Positions 1-7,754 of a stretch of DNA of 23,269 bases are shown piece by piece. The first letter of the stretch is position 1. Each line of letters begins with the position of its first letter. The stretch is from an uncultured Amylibacter sp. (GTDB taxonomy: Bacteria; Pseudomonadota; Alphaproteobacteria; Rhodobacterales; Rhodobacteraceae). The notes under the pieces were generated by a model, which did not search any database, was not told where the DNA came from, and worked only from the letters and a program-made list of their open reading frames with translations. Position numbers and translations under genes: made by a program. The stretch spans positions 1-23,269 of the forward strand of contig CALLAV010000165.1 in NCBI GenBank assembly GCA_938001995.1, in the 5' to 3' direction.

Positions 1-381
1 CGCGCCGAAGGGGAGCTAACGCCAGACCAGATCAACGAAATCTGGATGTCCGTGCAAGGCGAAAGCCTTGGCCCCGTCTTCAACTTCATGGATGGGTACG
101 AAACATTCTGGTCCTACATCCCCCACTTCATCCACTCCCCCTTCTACGTCTACGCCTACGCGTTTGGCGACGGCCTCGTGAACGCGCTTTACGCGGTGTA
201 TGAGGAAGGCGATCCCGACTTTGAAGAGAAATACTTTGAGATGCTGCGCGCTGGTGGCTCGAAACACCACAAAGAACTGCTTGCGCCGTTTGGCCTTGAT
301 GCCAGCGATCCAAAGTTCTGGGACAAAGGCTTGTCGCTAATCAGTTCCATGATCGACGAATTGGAAGCGATGGAGGCTTAG
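1..381 (+). CDS. pepF: Oligoendopeptidase F-type M3 metallopeptidase, C-terminal part
   Basis: This is the 3' end of a gene entering from the left edge; frame 1 is open from base 1 and ends at TAG. The visible 126 residues resemble the helical C-terminus of M3-family oligoendopeptidases (PepF type), with an aromatic-rich stretch around the words YIPHFIHSPFYVYAYAFGD and the tail GLDASDPKFWDKGL. PepF enzymes are cytosolic zinc peptidases that cut short peptides. The catalytic HExxH motif would lie upstream, outside the window, so activity cannot be judged. The stop codon overlaps the stop codon of the convergent VOC gene by four bases. Family assignment rests on recall of these C-terminal motifs. 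Confidence 0.8.
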   Translation, partial: RAEGELTPDQINEIWMSVQGESLGPVFNFMDGYETFWSYIPHFIHSPFYVYAYAFGDGLVNALYAVYEEGDPDFEEKYFEMLRAGGSKHHKELLAPFGLDASDPKFWDKGLSLISSMIDELEAMEA

Positions 382-806
382 GCCTCTTTCGTCGGAACAG
401 CAGGCGAAAACGCATAACCTTCGGGGCTGAGGATCGTGCATTCGTACAACCCGTGGGGCTTATTTGCCGCCGATTCCAATACAGTGCCACCAAATGCCTC
501 GGCTTTTGTGGTGGCCACGTCGGGGTTTACGCCAAATATATAGAATTGCGCCCCAACACCGCGTGGCGGATTGTCTGGCAGCAGCCCCTGTATCGGGTGA
601 TTGCGATAGGTGGCATCATGGTGAATTTGCACCATCGCGCCGCCCATCACGACAATGGCAAAGTCATCGGACACGCGGTGTGCACTCGCATCAAACACCC
701 CCACCAAGAAATCCGCCAGCCCACGCACATTTTGCGTCAAAAGGTTCAGGCCAACCCCGGTCAGGCTTTGACCGAACTCACTTGCGGAAACAGTTTCTAA
801 ATCCAT
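378..806 (-). CDS. VOC (glyoxalase/bleomycin-resistance fold) protein
   Basis: A 142-residue protein with the look of a vicinal-oxygen-chelate fold: an N-terminal module about nonlinear bonding of SLTGVGLNLLTQNVRGLADF, a middle strand with HxxA-type histidines (MVQIHHDATY), and a C-terminal module ending LYECTILSPEGYAFSPAVP. VOC proteins bind a metal and carry out isomerase, dioxygenase or resistance reactions; substrate cannot be told from sequence here. I chose the ATG at 806 because AAAGGAAAA sits about eight bases upstream; ATG at 830 or TTG at 836 would add 8 or 10 residues. It lies 59 bases after the DksA-like gene on the same strand and may be the last gene of the rluD-rpoH transcript. 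Its stop overlaps the convergent pepF stop. Confidence 0.75.
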   Translation of the reverse strand: MDLETVSASEFGQSLTGVGLNLLTQNVRGLADFLVGVFDASAHRVSDDFAIVVMGGAMVQIHHDATYRNHPIQGLLPDNPPRGVGAQFYIFGVNPDVATTKAEAFGGTVLESAANKPHGLYECTILSPEGYAFSPAVPTKEA

Positions 807-865
807 GATCGTTTTCCTTTTGCTGCTCATCAGCAAACAGGGTCAAACGCGATCTGACAAGGGAA

Positions 866-1135
866 TTACTTCAACTGGCTGTCTTTGCTGCCGCGCCGAT
901 TGATCCCAGGACGCGCCTTAAAACTGGCGTCGCGCTCCATCTGACACTCAATGCAGATCTTCACACCTGGCACGGCCATGCGGCGTTTTTCGGGAATTTC
1001 TTCTTCGCATTCCGCACAGTGCGTCAGGCTCTCGCCAACGGGTGCGCCACGCCCCTTCAGGCGCGACAGCTCGTCTTGGATGGATGCTTCGATTTGTTCT
1101 TGGACGGCTCCGTCCTTGGCCCAACCACCTGCCAT
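866..1135 (-). CDS. DksA/TraR-family C4 zinc-finger protein (short, YbiI/TraR-like)
   Basis: An 89-residue protein with an acidic N-terminal helix (residues 8-28) and a four-cysteine zinc finger, Cys40-x2-Cys43 and Cys61-x2-Cys64, within HCAECEEEIPEKRR...KICIEC. This layout is that of the small TraR/YbiI members of the DksA superfamily, which act on RNA polymerase through its secondary channel in the members studied. Full-length DksA is about 150 residues with a long coiled coil; this protein lacks most of that. The start ATG has AAGGA eight bases upstream, and that Shine-Dalgarno overlaps the rpoH stop codon (CTAAGGA). The gap to rpoH is only 11 bases, so the two are almost certainly co-transcribed. 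Its function in this organism is inferred, not shown. Confidence 0.85.
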   Translation of the reverse strand: MAGGWAKDGAVQEQIEASIQDELSRLKGRGAPVGESLTHCAECEEEIPEKRRMAVPGVKICIECQMERDASFKARPGINRRGSKDSQLK

Positions 1136-1146
1136 TTACACATTCC

Positions 1147-2049
1147 TTAGTCAGAAGATGCAGGGAGCATACCTTTTTCAGCAGCCAGTTCACGCATTTT
1201 CTCTTGCAGTTTTTCGAATGCGCGAACCTCAATCTGACGAATGCGCTCGCGGCTTACGTCATACTCACCGCTCAGTTCTTCCAGCGTGACAGGCTTATCC
1301 TGCAACTTGCGCTTGGCCAAAATATCCTTTTCGCGGTCATTCAGCACGTCCATGGCATCAACCATCAGGGCGCGACGGGCCTTCAGCTCGTCACTTTCCT
1401 CGTACTGTGTCGCCTGATCGGCACTGTCATCTTCCAGCCAATCCTGCCATTCCGCAGCACCGTCCGTGTCATCGCCGCCCACCCGCGCGTTCAGCGACGC
1501 ATCGCCACCCGACATACGGCGGTTCATCGAAATCACTTCTGCTTCGGTCACGTTCAGATCATTGGCAATCCGCTTAAGGTTCTCAGGGCGCAAATCACCC
1601 TCTTCCAGCGCACCAATACGGTTTTTCGCCTTACGCAGGTTAAAGAACAGCTTTTTTTGCGCCGAAGTAGTGCCCATTTTCACAAGCGACCAGCTGCGCA
1701 GGATATATTCCTGAATGCTCGCGCGGATCCACCACATGGCATAGGTCGCCAAACGAAAGCCCTTTTCAGGCTCAAAGCGTTTCACGGCTTGCATCAGACC
1801 AACGTTGGCTTCGGAAATCACCTCGGCAGTTGGCAATCCATAGCCCCGATACCCCATCGCGATTTTGGCGGCCAAACGCAGATGACTGGTGACGAGTTTA
1901 TGCGCTGCATCCGTGTCTTCATGGTCGATCCATGCCTTACCCAGCATGTATTCCTCGTCCGGCTCCAACATTGGAAATTTCCGGATTTCTTGCATGTAAC
2001 GGTTCAAACCCTGTTCCGGGCTTGGCGCTGGAAGGTTTGAATAGCTCAT
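1147..2049 (-). CDS. rpoH: RNA polymerase heat-shock sigma factor RpoH (sigma-32)
   Basis: A 300-residue sigma-70 family protein that directs RNA polymerase to heat-shock promoters. Region 2 is clear (residues about 51-120: SHLRLAAKIA, EVISEANVGLMQAV, RLATYAMWWIRASIQEY). The RpoH box QKKLFFNLRK at residues 131-140 is diagnostic for RpoH rather than RpoD. Region 4.2 ends with [18 protein letters not shown]. An acidic linker (residues about 196-225, with EWQDWLEDDSAD) separates regions 3 and 4. Start ATG is preceded by AGAGGA at about ten bases. It lies 151 bases downstream of rluD on the same strand and 11 bases before the DksA-like gene. Many Rhodobacterales carry two rpoH paralogues; which one this is cannot be decided without comparison. 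Confidence 0.96.
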   Translation of the reverse strand: MSYSNLPAPSPEQGLNRYMQEIRKFPMLEPDEEYMLGKAWIDHEDTDAAHKLVTSHLRLAAKIAMGYRGYGLPTAEVISEANVGLMQAVKRFEPEKGFRLATYAMWWIRASIQEYILRSWSLVKMGTTSAQKKLFFNLRKAKNRIGALEEGDLRPENLKRIANDLNVTEAEVISMNRRMSGGDASLNARVGGDDTDGAAEWQDWLEDDSADQATQYEESDELKARRALMVDAMDVLNDREKDILAKRKLQDKPVTLEELSGEYDVSRERIRQIEVRAFEKLQEKMRELAAEKGMLPASSD

Positions 2050-2084
2050 AATTGCGTGTCCTCTTGTCCCACTTTGGTACTGTA

Positions 2085-2113
2085 TAGGTATGAACCCACT
2101 GCGCAGCTTTCAA
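2085..2113 (-). promoter_or_regulatory. Weak candidate promoter for rpoH
   Basis: On the minus strand TTGAAA (2113-2108) is followed after 17 bases by TACCTA (2090-2085), 35 bases before the rpoH start. The -35 fits sigma-70 well, the -10 poorly. TATACA lies slightly further downstream with a 21-base spacer, which is too long. A sigma-32-type layout (CTTGAAA then CCCCAT at 13-15 bases) is not present. Confidence 0.25.
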
Positions 2114-2200
2114 GATTTGCGACGTCAGTTTTCATTGGCTTTTGTTCTGTATTCTTACTGTCTTAAAAACAGATAAACTAAACGCGCGGTAGATTTACAG

Positions 2201-3238
2201 TCACTTCAACTTGCTTAACGACAGTTCTAATGCCTTTAAATCATTAGGTAAATCGCTTTCGAATATGACGTTTTCACCACTGATCGGATGAACAAAACCC
2301 AAGCGTGCAGCATGCAAAGCCTGCCGATCAAAGCCAGAGATTACCCTTGCGTCAACTTCGTCCAAACCTGCCACTTTCACCTTACGACGCGTGCCATAAA
2401 TAGGGTCTCCAATCAGGCCATGGCCGATATGGGACATGTGAACGCGGATCTGATGGGTGCGACCTGTTTCCAGCCAACACTCCACCCGCGCAGCGCGGCC
2501 TGCGAAATCCTCGATCACCCGCGCGCGCGTAATGGCATGACGCCCCGAATGCGCCGAAACCGCCATGCGTTTGCGATCCGTCTTGTGCCGCTCAATATTC
2601 GTCGCCACCCGCAATACGCCACCAGTTTCAAACGCCACACCAGACAATCCACGCAAACGTGGGTCAGCGGCAGAAGGCGCAGTAATACAAAACGCAACAT
2701 AAACGCGATCAATGGAATGGTCCGCAAATTGTGCCGCAAGCCCTTGGTGCGCCGCGTCAGATTTTGCCACCACCAACAGGCCGCTGGTGTCCTTGTCGAT
2801 ACGGTGGACGATGCCCGGCCGTTTTGCGCCCCCAATACCCGATAGCGTATCCGCACAGTGATACAGCAACGCATTTACCAGCGTCCCGTCTTCTGACCCC
2901 GGTGCTGGATGCACCACCATGCCTGCGGGTTTGTTCACAACAATCAAGTCATCGTCTTCATAGACAATCTCAATCGGGATGTTCTGCGGCTCAGCTTCCA
3001 GCGTAACTGCCACAGGCAGGGTTACACGCCATTCCTCGCCTTCAGTGCCTTGGGTTTTCAACTTAGACACCACGGCCCCATCGGCGATCCGTGTAACCGC
3101 GCCCGCTTCGATCAATTTACCCAAACGCGAACGGCTTAGGCTCACGCCCTCTGGCACAACTTCCGCCAGTGCTTTATCAAGCCGCGCAGGCGGTTCAGCG
3201 CCAAGGGTCAAAACAAGGGTGTCTTCAGTGGCAGACAT
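2201..3238 (-). CDS. rluD: RluA/RluD-family 23S rRNA pseudouridine synthase
   Basis: A 345-residue enzyme that converts specific uridines of 23S rRNA to pseudouridine. An S4 RNA-binding domain occupies about residues 17-75 (LDKALAEVVP, SRSRLGKLIEAGAV). The catalytic domain begins near residue 90 (YEDDDLIVVNKPAGMVVHP). The RluA signature HRIDKDTSGLLV spans 145-156, with Asp148 as the expected nucleophile. RTHQIRVHMSHIGHGLIGDPIYG near residue 260 is also typical. The S4 domain plus length favours RluD (helix 69 of 23S rRNA) over RluA or RluC; the exact uridine targets are inferred. The start codon overlaps that of the divergent small membrane gene by two bases, so any promoter lies inside that gene. 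GGGAAG precedes the start by about 11 bases. Confidence 0.92.
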   Translation of the reverse strand: MSATEDTLVLTLGAEPPARLDKALAEVVPEGVSLSRSRLGKLIEAGAVTRIADGAVVSKLKTQGTEGEEWRVTLPVAVTLEAEPQNIPIEIVYEDDDLIVVNKPAGMVVHPAPGSEDGTLVNALLYHCADTLSGIGGAKRPGIVHRIDKDTSGLLVVAKSDAAHQGLAAQFADHSIDRVYVAFCITAPSAADPRLRGLSGVAFETGGVLRVATNIERHKTDRKRMAVSAHSGRHAITRARVIEDFAGRAARVECWLETGRTHQIRVHMSHIGHGLIGDPIYGTRRKVKVAGLDEVDARVISGFDRQALHAARLGFVHPISGENVIFESDLPNDLKALELSLSKLK

Positions 3239-3539
3239 GGATCAAAACACTTCCCAAATAGAAGAACCCGCAAATTTGCGGTTCTTACGGCGCTTGGTGA
3301 CTCTGCTAACGGCCACCATGATCCTTGGCCTTCTAGCCATCTTCGCCTTGCTTGTCATGCGTTTCTCTTCTGAACCCACAGTGGCGCTGCCGTCAGAAAT
3401 CACACTGCCCTCGGGCGCATCAGCCAGTGCCTTTACACAAGGCCCCGATTGGTACGCAGTGGTCACCACAGACAACCAAATCCTGATCTTTGATCGCGCC
3501 ACAGGCCAATTGCGCCAAACCGTGCAAATCAAGCCGTGA
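3237..3539 (+). CDS. Small single-pass membrane protein, probably DUF6476
   Basis: A 100-residue protein: a short polar N-terminus, a basic patch (LRFLRRL, residues 14-20), one membrane segment (about 20-41, LLTATMILGLLAIFALLVM) and a C-terminal domain of about 55 residues with DWYAVVTTDNQILIFDRATG. The membrane anchor with positive N-terminal flank suggests the C-terminal part is periplasmic. From memory it matches a Rhodobacterales family labelled DUF6476 that often sits beside rluD; function is unknown. The ATG at 3237 shares two bases with the rluD ATG on the other strand (CATG). No strong Shine-Dalgarno is present; AAGGG lies too far upstream (about 17 bases). The frame remains open upstream inside rluD, but this ATG gives the only start that yields a sensible N-terminus. 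Confidence 0.8.
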   Translation: MDQNTSQIEEPANLRFLRRLVTLLTATMILGLLAIFALLVMRFSSEPTVALPSEITLPSGASASAFTQGPDWYAVVTTDNQILIFDRATGQLRQTVQIKP

Positions 3540-3615
3540 TCTTTGGTCTTTTTCTTGACCCAAATATCCACTGCGCCACCTTGCCGCCACGCTTAAACCT
3601 CCCCATATTAGCGCT

Positions 3616-5574
3616 ATGAGTCTGCCCGACGGTTTCCTTGAAGAATTGCGCACACGTCTTTCGATCGCACAGGTCGTTGGCCGCAAAGTCACGTGGGACA
3701 CGCGCAAATCGAATGTGGGCAAAGGCGATTACTGGTCCCCCTGCCCGTTTCACCAAGAAAAAACCGCGTCTTTTCATGTAGATGACCGCAAAGGGTTTTA
3801 CTATTGCTTTGGGTGTCACGCCAAAGGCGATGCGCTGACGTTTGTGCGCGAAACCGAAAACGTGGGCTTTATGGAAGCCGTTGAAATTCTCGCTCGTGAG
3901 GCGGGCATGCCTGTGCCAAAGCGCGATCCTGTGGCGCAGAAGAAGGCGGATCGGCGAACCGTTCTTGCCGACATCATGGAACAGGCCCTGCAATTCTATC
4001 GTATGCAGCTCAAAACCAACGTGGCGGCAGCAGCGCGGGATTACCTTGATGGGCGTGGCATGCCGCTTCCCATTCAAGACCGCTTTGAAATCGGCTTTGC
4101 CCCGGACGCACGCGGGGCATTGTTCCAACATCTGACAGGCAAAGGCATAAAGCCAGAGGATCTTGATGAGGCGGGCCTTTGCGTCAAACCCGATGATGGA
4201 GGCAGCCCGTTTGATCGCTTTCGTGGCCGTATCATCTTTCCTATTCGGGACGCGCGTGGGCGCTGTATTGCGTTTGGGGGTCGTGCGATGGACCCAAATG
4301 CGCGGGCGAAATACCTCAATAGTCCCGAAACACCGCTCTTTGACAAAGGCCGCAGCCTTTACAACCACGGCCCCGCCCGAGAGGCCGCAGGCAAAGCCCA
4401 AAGCCTGATTGTGGCCGAAGGTTACATGGACGTGATCGCGCTCGCGCAGGCAGGGTTTGACCACGCGGTTGCGCCCCTTGGCACGGCTATTACTGAAAAC
4501 CAGCTGCAATTGCTCTGGCGCATGTCGCCCGAACCGATCATCGCGCTTGATGGGGACACCGCAGGCATTCGCGCCGCACGGCGTTTGATTGATCTCGCGC
4601 TTCCCTTGATGGAAGCGGGCAAATCCTTGCGTTTTGTGGTGCTGCCCGAAGGCCAAGACCCTGATGACCTGCTAAAGGCGTCAGGCGCGAAAGCGATGCA
4701 AGACTTGCTCGATGCTGCCCAACCCATGGTGCAACTGCTTTGGGATCGCGAAATTGAAGGCAAAGTCTTTGACAGCCCCGAACGCCGCGCCGCATTGGAT
4801 GCCAGCCTACGCACAGCGCTACAAACAATCAAAGATCCATCGCTGCGCAACCACTATACCGCCGCGATAAAAGACATGCGCGCAGAGCTGTTCGCCCCCA
4901 AACACGGTCAATCCACGCAACAGGGAGCACGCTGGTCGGGCAACTGGCGCAACAAGCCGCCCCAGAATGCGACCAGCGGATTAAAGTCATCGCTGCTGGG
5001 TCAAAAAGGCATGACAGACACCACCAGATTGCGCGAAGCCCTTATTTTAGTGGCCGCTATGCGCCATCCCCATGCGGCTATTGAATTAGAAACGATGTTG
5101 GAAAAATCACCCATCGCCGCACCAGACTTAATTAAAATTCAATCGGCCCTCTTGGCATTGCTGCACACGGACCTATCTGAAGATCAAGCATCGGGAACGC
5201 TCATCACCGCACTGACGGAACGCCTTGGTTTTAACCCAATGGACCATTTGATGGCGCTGGCTCCTGTACGCATACATCCGCATCTGCAACCAGATGCTGA
5301 CCTAGATTTGGTGGAAATGACCCTTCGTGAAGAGCTGGTTAAACACGCCGCAATCAAAGGGGCCGAAGCAGAACTGCGCGATGCAGAAGAAGAAGTAGAA
5401 GGATTGGTGGACGAAGGCCTGACGTGGCGCATTCAACAAGCGTCAGAAGCACGGGCCAATGCCACCAAAGCAGAGGTAAACCCAGGGGGTGACGCATCCG
5501 AAGATCGGGAGAATTTGTCACTAAACCTCCAAAAAATGATCGATGATCAGATTTGGGTAAAGAAAAAAGGGTAG
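3616..5574 (+). CDS. dnaG: DNA primase DnaG
   Basis: A 652-residue primase that makes RNA primers at the replication fork. The N-terminal zinc-binding domain shows Cys43-x2-His46 and Cys64-x2-Cys67 (CPFHQEKTASF, FYYCFGCHAKGD). The RNA polymerase core with TOPRIM fold follows, with acidic metal ligands in AEGYMDVIA (about 266-275) and ALDGDTAG (about 310-318). The C-terminal part (about 470-652) is the poorly conserved helicase-binding region and is acidic near the end. The length is normal for alphaproteobacteria. No clear Shine-Dalgarno precedes the ATG. It lies 125 bases before rpoD on the same strand, the usual dnaG-rpoD order; rpsU of the classical macromolecular synthesis operon is absent here. 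Confidence 0.97.
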   Translation: MSLPDGFLEELRTRLSIAQVVGRKVTWDTRKSNVGKGDYWSPCPFHQEKTASFHVDDRKGFYYCFGCHAKGDALTFVRETENVGFMEAVEILAREAGMPVPKRDPVAQKKADRRTVLADIMEQALQFYRMQLKTNVAAAARDYLDGRGMPLPIQDRFEIGFAPDARGALFQHLTGKGIKPEDLDEAGLCVKPDDGGSPFDRFRGRIIFPIRDARGRCIAFGGRAMDPNARAKYLNSPETPLFDKGRSLYNHGPAREAAGKAQSLIVAEGYMDVIALAQAGFDHAVAPLGTAITENQLQLLWRMSPEPIIALDGDTAGIRAARRLIDLALPLMEAGKSLRFVVLPEGQDPDDLLKASGAKAMQDLLDAAQPMVQLLWDREIEGKVFDSPERRAALDASLRTALQTIKDPSLRNHYTAAIKDMRAELFAPKHGQSTQQGARWSGNWRNKPPQNATSGLKSSLLGQKGMTDTTRLREALILVAAMRHPHAAIELETMLEKSPIAAPDLIKIQSALLALLHTDLSEDQASGTLITALTERLGFNPMDHLMALAPVRIHPHLQPDADLDLVEMTLREELVKHAAIKGAEAELRDAEEEVEGLVDEGLTWRIQQASEARANATKAEVNPGGDASEDRENLSLNLQKMIDDQIWVKKKG

Positions 5575-5582
5575 AACCATTG

Positions 5583-5661
5583 CGAATCAGTGATTCGTTC
5601 TATTGATTCGCCCACAGCTAAGTGATTCGTTATAAGAAGCGAATCGGGACGCCATGATTCG
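5583..5661. promoter_or_regulatory. Cluster of six GANTC/TGATTCG sites upstream of rpoD
   Basis: The 125-base dnaG-rpoD gap holds six GANTC sites: 5584-5588, 5592-5596, 5605-5609, 5624-5628, 5641-5645 and 5656-5660. All are GATTC or GAATC and all extend to GATTCG/CGAATC. Five share the 7-mer TGATTCG or its complement CGAATCA. CGAATCAGTGATTCG (5583-5597) is an odd-centred palindrome, and AGTGATTCGTT occurs twice, 32 bases apart (5589 and 5621). GANTC is the target of the alphaproteobacterial cell-cycle methylase CcrM. One site per 256 bases would be expected by chance, about 0.3 here. Either methylation-sensitive control of rpoD or binding of an unknown regulator fits; neither is shown. Confidence 0.6.
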
Positions 5662-5699
5662 CAATTTGCGGCAGGCGTATAAGGGATTTGGAGGCCATC

Positions 5700-7691
5700 A
5701 TGGCAGCAAAAGACAACGACGCAGCAAAATCGGAAGACCAAGACTCCGGCCCGATGAATGACATGAGCCAAGCGGCTGTCAAAAAGATGATCTCTGGCGC
5801 GCGCGCTCGGGGCTACATCACATATGACGAGCTGAACCAAGTGCTCCCCCCCGATCAGGTGTCCTCTGAGCAAATCGAAGACGTGATGTCGATGCTGTCC
5901 GAAATGGGCATCAACATCATCGAAGAAGAAGAGGTCGAGGACGATGGTTCCAAAGACCTGACTGTTGTTGAACAAAACGCCAAACAGGTCGCATTGGCGG
6001 AAACGGGCAAAGAAACGCTCGACCGCACAGACGATCCTGTGCGCATGTACCTGCGCGAGATGGGCTCGGTCGAGCTGCTGTCCCGTGAAGGCGAAATCGC
6101 GATTGCCAAACGTATCGAGGCAGGTCGCAACACGATGATTGCAGGCCTGTGCGAAAGCCCTCTGACATTCCAAGCGATCACCATCTGGCGCGAGGAACTT
6201 TTGGAAGAAGACATTCTTCTGCGCGACGTGATCGATCTGGAAACTACCTTCGGCGACACAATGGAAGACGACGAAGAAGACAGCGTCGCCTCGGGCCTGA
6301 AACCCGCCGCTGGCGCAACCGCGACCGCCGCCCCTGCTGCTGAAAAAGCGCAAGAGGTAGACGCAGACGGCAATCCGATTGAAACCGATGATGACGATGA
6401 CGACGAGGATGAAGCAGCCAACATGTCGCTCGCCGCGATGGAAGCTGCGCTGAAACCGCAAGTCCTCGAAACACTCGAAAAGATCGCACACGACTACGAA
6501 GGCCTCGCATCCATGCAGGACGTTCGGATTTCTGCGACATTGAACGAAGACGAAAGCTATTCCGCCAAAGAAGAGAAAGCCTATCAAAAGCTGCGCTCCT
6601 CCCTTGTGGAACAAGTAAACGCGCTGCACCTGCACAACAACCGTATCGAAGCGTTGATTGACCAGTTGTACGGCATCAACCGCAAGATCATGTCGCTTGA
6701 TTCAGGCATGGTGAAGCTGGCCGACCAATCCCGCATCAACCGTCGGGAATTTATCGATGTCTATCGCGGCGCTGAATTGGACCCGATGTGGCTCGACAAT
6801 GTGGCCGAAATGACAGGCCGCGGCTGGAGCCAGTTCATCGAACGCTTCCGCGACAAAGCCGAAGACATTCGCGCCGAAATGGCCCAAGTGGGTCAGTATG
6901 TGGGCGTCGATATCACCGAATTCCGCCGCATTGTGAACCAAGTACAAAAGGGCGAAAAAGAAGCCCGCATGGCCAAGAAAGAAATGGTTGAAGCCAACCT
7001 GCGTCTCGTTATCTCGATTGCGAAGAAATACACCAACCGTGGCCTGCAATTCCTTGATCTTATTCAGGAAGGCAACATCGGTCTGATGAAAGCGGTCGAT
7101 AAATTTGAATACCGTCGCGGTTATAAATTCAGCACCTACGCCACATGGTGGATCCGTCAGGCGATCACGCGCTCTATCGCGGATCAGGCCCGCACGATCC
7201 GTATTCCAGTACACATGATTGAAACGATCAACAAACTGGTGCGTACAGGTCGTCAGATGCTGCACGAAATTGGCCGCGAACCCACACCCGAGGAATTGGC
7301 AGGCAAGCTGCAAATGCCTTTGGACAAAGTCCGCAAGGTCATGAAAATCGCCAAAGAGCCGATTTCTTTGGAGACGCCAATCGGCGATGAGGAAGACTCA
7401 CAGCTCGGCGATTTCATCGAAGACAAGAACGCGATCCTACCGCTGGACAGCGCAATTCAGGGCAACCTGAAAGAGACAACAACACGGGTTCTGGCCTCCC
7501 TGACACCCCGCGAAGAACGCGTCCTGCGCATGCGCTTTGGGATTGGCATGAACACGGACCACACGCTCGAAGAAGTGGGTCAGCAGTTTAGTGTGACACG
7601 TGAACGGATTCGTCAGATCGAAGCGAAGGCACTGCGGAAGTTGAAGCACCCAAGTCGGTCGCGGAAGCTGCGGAGTTTCTTGGATCAGTAA
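5700..7691 (+). CDS. rpoD: RNA polymerase housekeeping sigma factor RpoD (sigma-70)
   Basis: A 663-residue primary sigma factor. Region 1.1 is at about 17-75 ([28 protein letters not shown]), region 1.2 at about 108-140 ([21 protein letters not shown]). A long non-conserved insert follows, holding an Ala/acidic stretch with DDDDDDEDE near residue 227. Region 2 (about 420-490) has [20 protein letters not shown] and [20 protein letters not shown]. Region 4.2 near the C-terminus has [21 protein letters not shown] chose the ATG at 5700 because GGAGG lies five bases upstream; a TTG at 5688 would add four residues but has no such site. Positioned after dnaG as in many alphaproteobacteria. Its upstream gap carries the GANTC cluster. 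Confidence 0.97.
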   Translation: MAAKDNDAAKSEDQDSGPMNDMSQAAVKKMISGARARGYITYDELNQVLPPDQVSSEQIEDVMSMLSEMGINIIEEEEVEDDGSKDLTVVEQNAKQVALAETGKETLDRTDDPVRMYLREMGSVELLSREGEIAIAKRIEAGRNTMIAGLCESPLTFQAITIWREELLEEDILLRDVIDLETTFGDTMEDDEEDSVASGLKPAAGATATAAPAAEKAQEVDADGNPIETDDDDDDEDEAANMSLAAMEAALKPQVLETLEKIAHDYEGLASMQDVRISATLNEDESYSAKEEKAYQKLRSSLVEQVNALHLHNNRIEALIDQLYGINRKIMSLDSGMVKLADQSRINRREFIDVYRGAELDPMWLDNVAEMTGRGWSQFIERFRDKAEDIRAEMAQVGQYVGVDITEFRRIVNQVQKGEKEARMAKKEMVEANLRLVISIAKKYTNRGLQFLDLIQEGNIGLMKAVDKFEYRRGYKFSTYATWWIRQAITRSIADQARTIRIPVHMIETINKLVRTGRQMLHEIGREPTPEELAGKLQMPLDKVRKVMKIAKEPISLETPIGDEEDSQLGDFIEDKNAILPLDSAIQGNLKETTTRVLASLTPREERVLRMRFGIGMNTDHTLEEVGQQFSVTRERIRQIEAKALRKLKHPSRSRKLRSFLDQ

Positions 7692-7719
7692 CTTTTTTCA
7701 AAAGGCAGGTTGGATTGCT

Positions 7720-7738
7720 GCCCCTCAAAATGAGGGGC
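7720..7738. terminator. Hairpin after rpoD, possible terminator
   Basis: GCCCCTCA and TGAGGGGC form a perfect eight-base-pair stem around an AAA loop, 28 bases past the rpoD stop. No T-run follows on either strand, so intrinsic termination would be weak; a Rho-dependent or mRNA-stabilising role is as likely. Confidence 0.45.
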
Positions 7739-7754
7739 GCAAAGCTCATTTGAT

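Noticed and set aside
1042..2040. Plus-strand open frame (332 residues) opposite rpoH
   Set aside because: Antisense shadow of rpoH, with no known motif and no start signal.
2160..2175. Terminator between rluD and rpoH
   Set aside because: CTGT...ACAG forms only a four-base-pair stem; too weak to call.
3555..3583. dnaG promoter with TTGACC as -35
   Set aside because: No acceptable -10 at 16-18 bases (ACCTTG at the expected place).
3529..4656. Minus-strand open frame (375 residues) opposite dnaG
   Set aside because: Shadow of dnaG; no recognisable domain, and dnaG motifs occupy the plus strand throughout.
5547..6635. Long minus-strand open frame (362 residues) opposite rpoD
   Set aside because: Its translation is rich in Phe, His, Cys and Val runs typical of antisense reading through an acidic coding region, and rpoD on the other strand is certain.
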